Source: Xiphophorus maculatus | Lineage: Eukaryota; Chordata; Actinopteri; Cyprinodontiformes; Poeciliidae | Assembly: GCF_002775205.1 (NCBI RefSeq) | Contig: NC_036456.1 | Span: 5,719,463 to 5,783,462 of the forward strand | Reading direction: 5' to 3' | DNA length: 64,000 bases | Part shown: piece by piece, positions 1-11,700 of the stretch | Numbering within the stretch: the stretch's first letter is position 1 | How the letters are laid out: each line of letters begins with the position of its first letter | Program-made: the position numbers and the translations under genes | Notes under the pieces: model-generated | What the model was told of the DNA's origin: nothing | Databases searched by the model: none | What the model saw: only the letters and a program-made list of their open reading frames with translations

Positions 1-795
1 GTTATGTGTAGTAATGTAAAATAGCACAGGTGAAAAGTATTGAAGACTCTTTCTGATATTTAGTTAATACTTTGACCTCCAAACTTCAGTGATGGGGTGA
101 TGTACCTCCAAACATGGTTTGTGTTTTATGGCAGCCAAAGAGTTCAACTTTACTGTCATCTGACTAAACTATGTCACAGGCTTGTCCAAATGTTGTGCGG
201 CAAACTTTCAAGGAGCGTCAACAAGCTTTTTCTTCAAAAATGGATACCAGCGTAGTGAGTAGGGCCGAGGCAGGAAAGGCAAATGCTAAAGGCGCCAGCA
301 AAGAGGGGCAAGACGAAAAATAAACTTTGGTAAGGAGGAAGGAGCCTGGAAGATGCTCGGGAGGATGAGGGTGGAGACGGGGAGGAGGTGGGTCCGCGGT
401 TGTTTGGCCTGTTGAAGGAGCTCTTGCGTGGTGATTGGCTGGAGCGGAGCGACAATCCGGTGCTGGTTGGCTGAGGCGGAGGCGTGGTAATTGATGATGC
501 CGGTAGGCTGAAGAGAGTCTCACAGCTTGAATTTACGCCTATAAGGCTACATAACAATGAACCGATTGTATTGTGCAATTATTCTGCATTATACCTTTGT
601 TGACTAAACTACACGTGGCTGAATGAAGCTAAAACAATCATCCATAAAACTTACTCAAAAATAGAACTGGGACACAAAATTTACATCAATTCATAAAATA
701 TAAACTTGCACACACAAAAAAAGCTTCTCCAAGTCCCAACATAGGTGGATGCAAATGTATATATTACTCAGTCTTTCTTTGTGTGCTTTCCATGC

Positions 796-1166
796 AGGGC
801 CGGCCCAAGCCTCCATGGGGCCCTAAGTGAAATGTAATTTTGGGGCCCTCTAGTTCTGCTAGCAAGGGGGACCGGCTGCAATCAGCAGTCCGATCACTAG
901 CTCATTCTCACACCTGCTATAAACTTATTGCATCTCAGGCAGTGCTGTTTACATTATATACATGTATAATAGGATACATTTATTGGCCAACTGATGTCTG
1001 AAACTGAAATTATTCATAGTGAAATTGTGTGTCTTTGATATTACAGTGACAGAAATTATTACTAAAAAACAAAACAAACAAAAACCTCAGCTCCACCGAG
1101 GGGGCCCCTTAGTGGCTCTTGGGCCCTAAGCGGCTGCTTAGTTTGCTTATGCCTTAGGCCGGCCCT
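796..1166. mobile_element. Short TIR element (MITE), copy 1
   Basis: A 371-bp element with perfect 10-bp terminal inverted repeats (AGGGCCGGCC / GGCCGGCCCT) is flanked by the direct repeat CTTTCCATGC at 786-795 and 1167-1176. The duplication contains the 8 bp expected of hAT insertion, so hAT is the likeliest superfamily. It has no coding capacity. Confidence 0.75.
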
Positions 1167-1360
1167 CTTTCCATGCACCCATGTGAAAACAAATACTTAA
1201 TCATTGCAGTTTCTAAACCTGCCACTATGAGCGCTATAATGCATGGGTATCATAACAGTAATATAATTTCCTAATATACAAAAAAAAAAAGTCTGTCCTA
1301 ATTAACATAAGACAATCCTTTGTTAGTCCTACAAAGGATAATCTTAGGAATTTGTCATAT

Positions 1361-1578
1361 ATATATTTTTTTTCTTCCTTTTTTTTTTTCTCCTTAATAG
1401 TTTTTGCGGTGCTAGTGGCTCGTATTTTTTCTACAGTAGGCAGACAGGAAGGAGGGTGAGGAGGAGCTGTGGGAAGACATGCGGTAAAGGTCGTCGGGAC
1501 CGGGAGTCGAACCCGCGACGTCCGCGTCGAGGACTAAGGCCTCCAAACGTGGGGCGTGCTAACCCCCTTGCGCCACCT
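1361..1578 (-). mobile_element. tRNA-derived SINE, copy 1
   Basis: On the minus strand this starts with a tRNA-like head: an A-box-like GGTGGCGCAAGGGGGTTAGC and a B-box-like GGTTCGACTCCC. An unrelated body follows, ending in an A-rich tail seen as a T run near 1,370-1,390. It is flanked by imperfect 14-bp direct repeats (GGAATTTGTCATAT at 1347-1360, GGAATTTGACATAT at 1579-1592), as expected of LINE-mediated insertion. Confidence 0.75.
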
Positions 1579-2352
1579 GGAATTTGACATATTAGGAAAT
1601 AATATTATTAGCTATAAGTTTTTAAAAGAACAGTTAGCTACTTTTTCTTGGCCCTCTTTATGTTGCCTTGTGGACGGCTGGCGCCCACTTAGCTGCATGG
1701 CATAAAAAATATCAAACACTACATTTAAAGATAATGATACTTTGCTGAACTCCACTCTTTCTGTACAAGTCGGTTTGTTCAGCTGTGATGCGCCTCCCCT
1801 TGCTGCGGCTCGTGCAGAGTGGCGGACAGCGCACGAGTGAGTGGGCTGAGTTTTGTAACACAAGTAACTTCCATGTCTAAAAACCTTAAATTGTCTGATG
1901 CTCAAGGCATAAAGAGAAGAGAAAGAAGGGAAACACGTGAGGAAAACAGAGGTACAGTAAAACTAATGTGATGAAATTACCTGTTTGCTTATCTCCTTAG
2001 CTGTAATGTAGCAGCGAGGAGCTAATCAGTAGCTTAGCCAATTTTTCTTCATTGCTGCCAACTCAAACTTCACATTTTTTACCCATTAGGAGTTTTTCCT
2101 TGTGGGACACCTTGGTAATAATAGACGTCTTTATAAGCTATGGGTTTTAATTGAAACAGCTGATATTCATTTGTACTGAGAAGGGGAAATACTTACTGTA
2201 TGGATAATTTGGGTTGTTACCAACACTTAATAGCACCTCTGGAAATCTGTCTACATGATTCAATACTTATTTTATCCACCATATGTAGAGAAAGTGCAAT
2301 GCTAGAGATAGAATAACAAGGATGGACCAAGTGTTTCCTTCAGAAATACATA

Positions 2353-3056
2353 TTTATTAAACCTTTGTACATATATGTAGACATACTATGATTAAAAATA
2401 CATAGTAAAATATGTATTAATGTTGTTACCTTCACCAACATATGGTACCATAATTAGTATCCGCCTTATATTGACACATCCATACACATCAGCCAGTAAA
2501 GACTTCATAATTCAGGAACAGCTAACAACGCCACCATAACAATAAAACAATATAATGTAAAAAGAAGTCAGATTAGAACTTTTTTAAATATGCACCAGTG
2601 AAATAGGCTTTAAAGGTAATCAGACCATGAAGCCCCAAAGCTGTTACGCATGATGATATGCTGGTAAAAATCACACAATCTTTCTTTGTAGCTCTTAAAA
2701 AGGTTTTTTTTTTTCTTCATTAAATTTCATTTTATGTTTAATTCATACGACAGAGCAGAATTGCAACAGTCCCGTGGGTAAATAATTTTATGCTAATAAA
2801 GAGAAGCATTTGACTTCATTTCGCTTTTAGTTTCAGAAACACAAACTTAAAACCCTTAAAACAAAGGGTTTTAAATTTATAACAGACTTGATTTTTTTTT
2901 TGTTCATTTCTTCAAATAATAACGACTCAGTACAAAATGAATCCTACTAAACTAAGAAAAACTGTGCACAGGACTTTGCGGCTTTCTTCGAGCACGGTGG
3001 ACATCAGTGGCTTCACCCTGCCGTGAAAGCCAGCAAACACATGGTGGCCAGCAGAA
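2353..3056 (-). pseudogene. Orphan last exon and 3' UTR of a DOMON/mucin gene
   Basis: 3013-3056 is a 44-nt terminal exon (acceptor CTACAG) encoding the hydrophobic tail VLLATMCLLAFTAG and a stop, identical to the last exon of gene B at 24888-24931. The 3' UTR continues to a polyadenylation signal (AATAAA on minus, 2353-2358). No DOMON or mucin exons lie upstream: the homologous block breaks off inside a hAT element at about 5,780. It is a duplicated 3' end without a gene body. Use as an alternative last exon by gene A is conceivable but unsupported. Confidence 0.75.
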
Positions 3057-3256
3057 CTGTAGGGGGACAACAAAGAAGAAATAAATACAATATCTTGTTA
3101 ATTTTAATGTCAGAGATCAGCAGATTTAGAGAACCACTAATGAAAACTGTGTGCTGCACGTGGCCTTGAGAACATATTTTATGGAGGAGCTTTGACACTT
3201 GGGAAAATTGTCCTGGGAAGAAACCAGGGAGGCCTTGGAGACATTCAGTTTCAAAT

Positions 3257-4335
3257 CAGTGACGTGCGGTCAGGGGAGGCAGGTGAGGCAGAGTCTCACC
3301 TGTCATCATGGAAAAATTATATATAATGATAAAATAATTTATATTGCTATTTTAGCCCCTGTGGTTTGTACTATAAAGTATCTAATTTTCATTTAGCTTC
3401 ACCAATTCTGATTATTTTTTCCTAAAAATCACTGAATTTTTGCATTTTCACCATTCAAATGCTCGCAATCAAAGGTGAGGCAGCAGTGAGCTGAGCCTCA
3501 CCTTTGATTGCGCAACCTCTCGCTAACTGCACCGGCTGCCATTCAATGAGAGCATGATCCTCCTGTCTGTACGTCGCCAATAAAAAGGCTAGAAAACATT
3601 TCATATATGAACTGATTTCCCCTAATTTGGCTTATTTATATAATGCACAGTGTTTTTTTGTCACCAACTGTGTGCAACGAGTTTCGTGTGCTGAGGAGCG
3701 AGAACAGATTCGAGGTGAGTCAGGCAGTTCTCTTGCCTCATGGCAGGGGGCGCTCACGATCCCAGACATTGTGACTCCACAACTGCAGAGTAAGAGACAG
3801 AAACAGCGAGCTAGCCATGGAGCTAGCAATACAGTAAAGTCAAGTGCAGCGATATATTTATAGTTTTCTCCTCTTACCACAGCAATCACTTATTAATAAT
3901 CGCAAAATAAACATTAAGTCTAAAACCATACTACTGCAACAGACTGAATGTTCTGCTCTTTGTGTGCGAAATATTTGAGTGGGTTTTTTGTGGCGTTGTT
4001 GTCAGTTGCTATGGCAACGAGTCTGCGCATAGCTTCGCTAATACACAGGGCGAGAAAGGCCATGTTGTACTTTAACGTTTTTTCCTTTGCTGTGAAGCAC
4101 AGCACGAAATTAATAATATCTACATGTCCAAGTTTGATTGAGTTAATGGATTTATTCTACGGCGGCAGCGCGGCTAAGCATGGCATGTTAAAGAATTGTC
4201 TTTTTGCCCTCCACTGTTGTCAGTATGTGCGAAATTTCCTTATGTAAACAATAACATGCAGGGGGTCTATATTTGTAAGTCTGATTTTGATTTAGTCAGT
4301 GCCTCACCAGCTATGAACCTCACCGCACGTCACTG
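3257..4335. mobile_element. hAT element with 8-bp TSD, copy 1
   Basis: The ends are inverted (CAGTGACGTGCGGT... / ...CCGCACGTCACTG) and the element is flanked by the perfect 8-bp target duplication TTTCAAAT at 3249-3256 and 4336-4343. It is 1,079 bp and carries an internal palindrome around 3,467-3,512 built on CAATCAAAGGTGAGGC. No transposase is encoded, so it is non-autonomous. It lies in what was the last intron of the duplicated gene B segment. Confidence 0.9.
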
Positions 4336-4542
4336 TTTCAAATAGAAGAGTAGATTTATTTACTGCTAAAGATAACTTGTGTAGTTTATTTTAAAAAAAT
4401 GGCATGTCATAATAGTTATTATGCTTTTCTGTATGTGTATTAGTGTAGTAGCTATCAACCCTCCCTTTTGACTGGTATTGCATTAGCACACACAACCCAA
4501 CTTTGGTGTGACAACAGGCATTCACAAAGTGGCATTCCTACA

Positions 4543-5780
4543 TAGGCCTGTCATGATAAACGATCAATCAATTAATCGTATGATAAATTAAAACTATCGA
4601 CGTCATTTTAATTATCGGCATCATCGTCTCTTCCGGCCTTTTTCTCTTTCTGTTGATGACACTGAATGAAAAAAGGCTCAACTCCGGTGCTCTCCACTGA
4701 CTCCTCATTTCCTTAGTGTAAAGCCCAGCGCACACTACACTGTCGGCCGATTGTCGGCTCATTTTCAAAACCTGACAAACCACACATGTACCGACAGAAA
4801 TCCTAGGTTTAACGGTTCGATCGGTTCGTTCCTGCCGTGTGGTGTCCAACAATGGGCACAAAATAATGGCTACAAGTTCAGTGAACTAATTTTAAAACCA
4901 GGCATTAATCAATGCTCTACTACAATCTACCTGCAATGCATGTGGCTAGTGTCAGTGTAAAGTCCTGACTGAATGAAAATCATTATAACCTATTTACGTC
5001 ACGTTAACGAAGAACAGCTGAAAAGTTACCGGTTTATAAACTGCGGTAGCAATTTCGCTCCAACTCCTCCTCTTGTCATTTCTATATTCTTTGCACAAAA
5101 TGTTGAATAAACATTAATGTTGTTTCCACATATCATCTCCAATGTCCGCTGGACTTGCCGTGTCAGCTGTTTGGGATTCCCCTCTGTAATTTCCCCTCAG
5201 AAAGCATAGAGGAGAATCCGCGCTTTCTGATTGGCTGCCTGTCACATTCAACAGGCTGCGTTAAAGCTGCCAGTCGGGAAAATCCCTGATTTGGATCTGA
5301 GCGGCAACAACGATCTACCATAACACACCAAACACTACAGGATGATCGGTTATGAAATCACAAGCGACAATCTTAGATTGTCATAAGGGGAAAAATAGGG
5401 GCAAAAAATCATGTAGTGTGAACTATTGCATCAGGTAGTCGGATGTGCCCATTTTCTCTATTTAAATCTAATTATTATCTAATTATTAAGGGCGACATAA
5501 TATACAGACTTCATAATCTGCACTCTTTTGGTTGAATGCAGTATTTATTTGGCTTTATGTTGTTTAGTTTTTATTCAAGTACATTTTTTGTTAATGGAGA
5601 CTGAGAATCCATTTTATTTTTGGTTGTTTTGTTTATTTTGTTTATCAGCTCCAGTGTTAAATATTCTTTTGAAAATAAAGTGTATCTATCTTTGGCAGAA
5701 AATTGCATGCATTATTACGTCATTTCCATTAAATCAGTGTAAAAAGGTCTTCAAACAATTTTATCGTAAGTTTATCGTAA
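4543..5780. mobile_element. hAT element, right end lost, copy 1
   Basis: It begins TAGGCCTGTCATGATAA after TTCCTACA (4535-4542), matching the complete element at 26418-27734. The right terminus is missing: homology stops after about 5,766, which marks the edge of the segmental duplication. Confidence 0.8.
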
Positions 5781-6865
5781 GTATCGAAGTGCCGCTCAAG
5801 GCGGTGTAACAGAGCCGCGATTAATGAAGAATTACTGAACTAGTTGCACACAATAACTAAAGAGCTATAATTATGAGACTTTTGTAGATAAATGAACAAG
5901 CCAGAGAAAAAACTACCACTGATCAGTTTTTGTCAAAGACGTGCGATGTGGATTTTTCTTGTTAGATCACTTGTCTTTGCCCTTAGTAACTTTCACGTGA
6001 GTGACTGGAAAAGTTTACTGCAGGCCGGTCGCACACATAATGCTGCTTTTCTTTTGGCTTTGGTCTGTGGCGTATCATACATGTTCAGTGAATCGGTAGC
6101 TGTACATAAAAGCCTATAAATTAGAGCCGCATGTCTTCAAATAAATCTATAATTGCTAATGTGTAACTGAAATTGGCAATGAAGAAATCGATTTGTAAAG
6201 TCACAACCTCAAACTTTAACGGGAATATTTTGTGACATTTAACTAGGCATAAAGAAATATTTTGGATGTTACTTTCCAGTTTATGGCAACATAACAAGTA
6301 TTATGTCACTTTTTTCTACACACACACACGCATGCATGCACACACACGCACACGTTAAACTTAAAATTTAGCTCCAGCTAATCCAAATATTTTAACCTCC
6401 TTAAGTGTTTTTGAGAAACATAATGGTATTTTCTCACTTGATAGTCCAGTAGACTTGATTTTATTGCTGGCCAAAATTGCAACCACTGTTACAATTTCAG
6501 CTGGCGCGGTTCGCTTTCGCAGTGCACCGTGACAAATGAACCAAACTCTTTGAAAAACCTGTTCACTCCCTGGCCTGTGGGGGCGCTGTACCAAGCACCA
6601 GGAAGGAAACGGCACGAAAAACCTCTGAAGAAGATACTGAAAAAGCGGAACTTTTTTCTTCACAAAATGTTTTAAAAATGGGGTGGCGTCAGATTTTAGA
6701 GGTCTAGGATTTTTTGTCTTGTCTTTGGTACAAGACCAGGATCCATTTCTCGTGCTCGCACTTGTACCAGAACCAGAACCAGAATACACCTCAGTTGAGC
6801 CTGAGGAGAAAACTAGCAACCTGCCAGCTGTCAGTCAACAGTACCAACTACTCAACATTTGTCAT

Positions 6866-6922
<57 letters not shown>

Positions 6923-7027
6923 AAAGCTTATATTTGAAGACAAGAAAGAACATTTGATTATTTTTAAAATCCAAAATTTGTAGAAACAAACAAACAAAAA
7001 AGACTGGACTGTTTGGATGAAAATATA
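5781..7027. other. Unassigned spacer with simple repeats
   Basis: No gene is recognised. The stretch holds a CA/GCA-rich simple repeat (about 6,318-6,355) and the TA microsatellite listed separately. ORFs here match nothing I know, and one runs through the TA repeat. Confidence 0.5.
6868..6920. repeat. (TA)n microsatellite
   Basis: About 53 bp of uninterrupted AT dinucleotides lie just downstream of the gene A polyadenylation signal. Confidence 0.95.
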
Positions 7028-7033
7028 TTTATT
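7028..7033 (-). terminator. Polyadenylation signal, gene A
   Basis: TTTATT on plus is AATAAA on minus, about 670 nt beyond the stop codon. Its setting resembles the signals downstream of genes B-E, giving all five genes long 3' UTRs. Confidence 0.6.
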
Positions 7034-7701
7034 CAACTACTGAAAAAATGTAAAAAAATCTGGTAATCTTAGCATAGGTCTAAATGATTAACTCACCAAT
7101 TTATGGCATATGGTACAGCATTTTGTTCATGCTGTTTGCACGTGACGAGCATACGTCAGCCAGTGAAGGCTTCATAATTTAACCACCTGTACGTTCTTAA
7201 TAACATAACATATATCATGACAACAAACGCAGTACTTTGATGGCATCGGCTTTAGCAATGCTGCAGGAATAAAACGTGTTGGAAAACATTTTGCAACACA
7301 AATGTTACGCGTAGGTTTACACGAGCTGTTTTTCAATTTAACAACAATTAAAAAAAATAATAATAATAAAATAAAACACAAAATTTTAACATAAACCACC
7401 AAGTTTTACAATGTAACCAGACCTCAAAACCCCAGCCCTGTTGCATAAATCAAAATCAAATCAAATCAAAGTTGGCTTATGCTGATTAAGAAAAAAAAAA
7501 ACAACACCCAAACAAAAAACATCACCACTTTTCTTGCAACTCTTTAAAAGTGTAACAGGACATGCTACTTAATTGTACTCCAGTGATCTAATGTCTTACA
7601 TTCACGTTTGAACTTTAAATAATAAATAAACATTAAACGGTCCAGTTTAGTCCTTTTTCTTTAGTTGCAGAAATCACAAGTCACTAGAGACGTTGGTTTC
7701 T

Positions 7702-8762
7702 TCACATTGCTGTGAAGGCCAGCATATACACGGTGACCAGCAGAGCTGCAAGGGAAGGGAGGAGAAAATAAGGCAAATACATTAGTTTAAATAAAAAAAA
7801 AAAACTCAATAAAAATCATGTTTAGCTTACCAGGAAAGAAAGAGGAAGCGTAATTGATTGGGGCATTGTTTATCAGGTTGGTGAGGTTAGCGGTAGGATC
7901 CGACAAGTTTGTACTACTTGTCAATAATCGGAACGTTGTTTTTCCCAGCTGTAAGGTCTCTGACAGAAAAAGGAAAACAAAATAACATTAATTGGAGTAT
8001 AAATTCATGTTTATGAGTGCTTAAAGTGATTGCTTACTGGCGTCGTAAGTTCCAGCTGAAACTGACAAAGCATAATTTGCTGTTCGGACAGAACTGTCTG
8101 GTAGATCAGCTGAAAATGTGCACTGGATTTTGTTGCCGTTGACTGTGCCCCGCTCATTGCTTGAGTTCTGCGACTGAAGAGAGAAACAGTTGGATTATTT
8201 AAATGTTCAGGGAGAACTTGGGTCATACAAACTGAAAAAACAATGGACCCTCGCCCATTTACCATTCCGACGTAAGCTTAACTTACCGATTTGAGATTTA
8301 TCACAAAATTGTCAATGGTGCCAGTGAAGAATCTGACATTGCCATTGTTGTTTGCACAAATGTAAGCCGTGTGAGTGCCATTCTGCCGAACCCAACAACG
8401 ATATGATCAGTTTCATCGATTTAGACAACACTGTACTTCAGTCTGAAAACATTAAAATCTGTACGTTTACATATGACATACCGCAATTTCATTGGTTGAG
8501 AGTCCAGCAGCAACATAGCCATCTGACTGTCCTGAGAGCTCAAAGTTGTATATTTGGCCACTTTGTTGCTTGACAGATAGGAAATAGCAACTAGTTCCGG
8601 TAGTGGGATCGCACTTTGAGGGTTCGGCTGCACAGAGCTTTTTGGTGCCACATTCTTGCCGGGTTATAGCTGTCTGCAACAGGGAAGGCAAATAATTAAA
8701 ATCTTGTACTTTGACACAAACCACTATGAAAGAGGAAAGCTGCATTATTCTTAAAGTTATGT

Positions 8763-8795
<33 letters not shown>

Positions 8796-11700
8796 TATTA
8801 TGAGACTGTGTAAACCTTTGCTTTTCTCACATATTTAAACATAAAGATATTTCACTATTTCTGGTGTTTAGTACTGCTGCCTTCAATTGCAGGATATTTA
8901 AAATGCAATTTAATCCTCAAAATGGACAATTTTAGGATGTCTCAAAAATCTTAAAATGTCATCACAGACCCTACAATAGCAAGGTTTCCCCCCAGAAAAC
9001 TTGCTAAGGCCGGTGGTTGGGTGCCAGGGCAGTAATTCATCCAGCGACCCGTCGTGTTTTTAAGTCAAAAAATGTTTAAAGTTGACAGGAAATTTTGAAA
9101 AAGAATCACTTGATAATTATGTGCTATTGAAATATTGGAAGATTAATACCTGAACACCAACTATAAAGTCTTAAAAAATGCAAACATTTTAGAAAGACTT
9201 AAACAATTAAGCAATGCTTAGCCTGCACAGGTTTTACAGCACCTGTCAGAGTTGCTGTAAAACCTGGCGGCCCGCCAGGCTTACAATACACTGGGGGAAA
9301 CGCTGAATAGCCTCATGCTACTGCTGACAAGAATGCATAAGCTCGTACAATTAGGAGGAAACTACATTAAGTTTAGCTTCAGTGGAAGGTGTGCTGGGAT
9401 GAAACCATCACCCCTTGAGAGAAAATATGAATGACAGGCCAGGTCTGAAACCAAAATATTTGTTTATATAAGAACAGAGGACATGTTTGGTATAAAAGCT
9501 GCAGTTGTCATGTTTTGGGACGAGCTCGCCATTTTAGAAGCCACTGTCAATTCTACTGTGTTTCTAGGTATGCTTGTGGAAACTGAGCTTTTCGTTCTTT
9601 TTCACAACGACTCTCTTTTCCATTTGGCGAGAATTCTCTGTACGCGTGCCTCCCTTACCGAAAGTTGGGGGATGAGAGTCCCTGTTGGTGCCACTGTGGT
9701 TGCACTGTTTCCGGTCGGTGCTGGGGTTGTTGTGTTGGCAATCTCGTTGGTTACGTTGTTATTGGGGTTTGCCAGATCTACCGCGCTGACCTTTATAACA
9801 GGGGCGGGAGTACCCAGGCCATCGTTAGCTGAAAGCAGAGAAAGCACATAGTTTTTAGTTAAATTTGAACATTTTCTGCTCTTGTTAAAATGTTGCATTT
9901 CCTTGTGAAGTCACTGTGTGATGTTGGCTTACTGTCGTTGTACTCTCCCGTTGAAACCGCAACGCCGAGGGTTGTTGCTCGAGTTTTTGGTTCTGGAACA
10001 GTGGCAAGGAATTTGCACTGAATTACCTTGCCCTTGATCTTGCCCTTCACTGAGTTCACATTGAGCTGCAGAGCAGAAAGTACAACAGAAGTTTTAGAAA
10101 GTTAAGCAGATGGGAATTTGCAGACAAGAGAAGCCAAAAAGCTATTCAACATGTTACCTAGTTGAAACTGACCTTTGATGGTTTGTTATCAATGTAACCT
10201 TAAGAGATAACTGTAAAACTCACCTCTGAAATATTCAGAACACCATTGTTGAGGACCGAACTAAAGAATTTGACTTTGCCCTTGCTGTTTGCACAGATAT
10301 AAGTCGGGTCTCCCTAAAGGAGGAAATTGGGTAAAGTAAATGGTACTGTCAGAACCAAAGTTACAGAAATACAAAATATAGCTTTAGTCCTTTTATCTTC
10401 CAGTGAGTTGATGACGGTAAATTACCTGCCCACCGCCATCTATCAGAGTTGCTGCAATGTATCCGTTTGATTCTCCTGAGAGATCGAAGTTAAAGTTTCG
10501 ACCACTTTCCTGCTTGGCAGCAAAGAAGAAGCAAGACCCTGTTGCAAAGGGGTCACACTTAGGGGGCTCAACTACACACAGCTGCTTGGATCCACACTCA
10601 GCATTAGTGACGTTGGCCTGCAAAAGACATAACAGCCATCTCAGTACATAGAATGATTTACAGTTTAACCATTAACAAAAAATATCTACAATGGCCCACT
10701 CTATTCTTTTGCATTTAAAAAAAATTTTTTTTTTCATTTACCTCAAGGGTCAGCACTGTGGTGTTTGTGGACACTGGGACAAATTGTGTTGATGCTGTCA
10801 TTGATACATTCGTCACGGTGACTGCTGTTGCTGTCATATTGCTGGCTGGGGTTGTTGTGTTGTCAATCTCGTTGGTTACGTTGTTATTGGGGTTTGCCAG
10901 ATCTACCGCGCTGACCTTTATAACAGGGGCGGGAGTACCCAGGCCATCGTTAGCTGAAAGCAGAGAAAGCACATAGTTTTTAGTTAAATTTGAACATTTT
11001 CTGCTCTTGTTAAAATGTTGCATTTCCTTGTGAAGTCACTGTGTGATGTTGGCTTACTGTCGTTGTACTCTCCCGTTGAAACCGCAACGCCGAGGGTTGT
11101 TGCTCGAGTTTTTGGTTCTGGAACAGTGGCAAGGAATTTGCACTGAATTACCTTGCCCTTGATCTTGCCCTTCACTGAGTTCACATTGAGCTGCAGAGCA
11201 GAAAGTACAACAGAAGTTTTAGAAAGTTAAGCAGATGGGAATTTGCAGACAAAAGAAGCCAAAAAGCTATTCAACATGTTACCTAGTTGAAACTGACCTT
11301 TGATGGTTTGTTATCAATGTAACCTTAAGAGATAACTGTAAAACTCACCTCTGAAATATTCAGAACACCATTGTTGAGGACCGAACTAAAGAATTTGACT
11401 TTGCCCTTGCTGTTTGCACAGATATAAGTCGGGTCTCCCTAAAGGAGGAAATTGGGTAAAGTAAATGGTACTGTCAGAACCAAAGTTACAGAAATACAAA
11501 ATATAGCTTTAGTCCTTTTATCTTCCAGTGAGTTGATGACGGTAAATTACCTGCCCACCGCCATCTATCAGAGTTGCTGCAATGTATCCGTTTGATTCTC
11601 CTGAGAGATCGAAGTTAAAGTTTCGACCACTTTCCTGCTTGGCAGCAAAGAAGAAGCAAGACCCTGTTGCAAAGGGGTCACACTTAGGGGGCTCAGCTAT

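Larger units (their letters stand above)
1..5780. repeat. Segmental duplication, copy 1
   Basis: This block matches 21,870 to about 27,665 almost base for base, including the same nested MITE, SINE and two hAT elements at the same relative places (offset about 21,870-21,880). Scattered substitutions and small indels separate the copies, for example a short tandem duplication near 22,210 that is absent near 350. Homology fades near 5,766-5,790, inside the second hAT element. The left end is cut by the window. Nothing gene-like was found in 1-795 or 1,600-2,350. An assembly artefact (unmerged haplotypes) is possible. Confidence 0.9.

Noticed and set aside
3013-3056. Orphan exon as the true last exon of gene A
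   Set aside because: Gene A has its own in-phase tail exon at 7702-7745 with acceptor and stop, only 85 bp after the preceding exon.
6361-6819. 152-codon minus-strand ORF between the duplication and gene A
   Set aside because: No recognisable domain, no promoter or splice context, and it covers repeat-like sequence.
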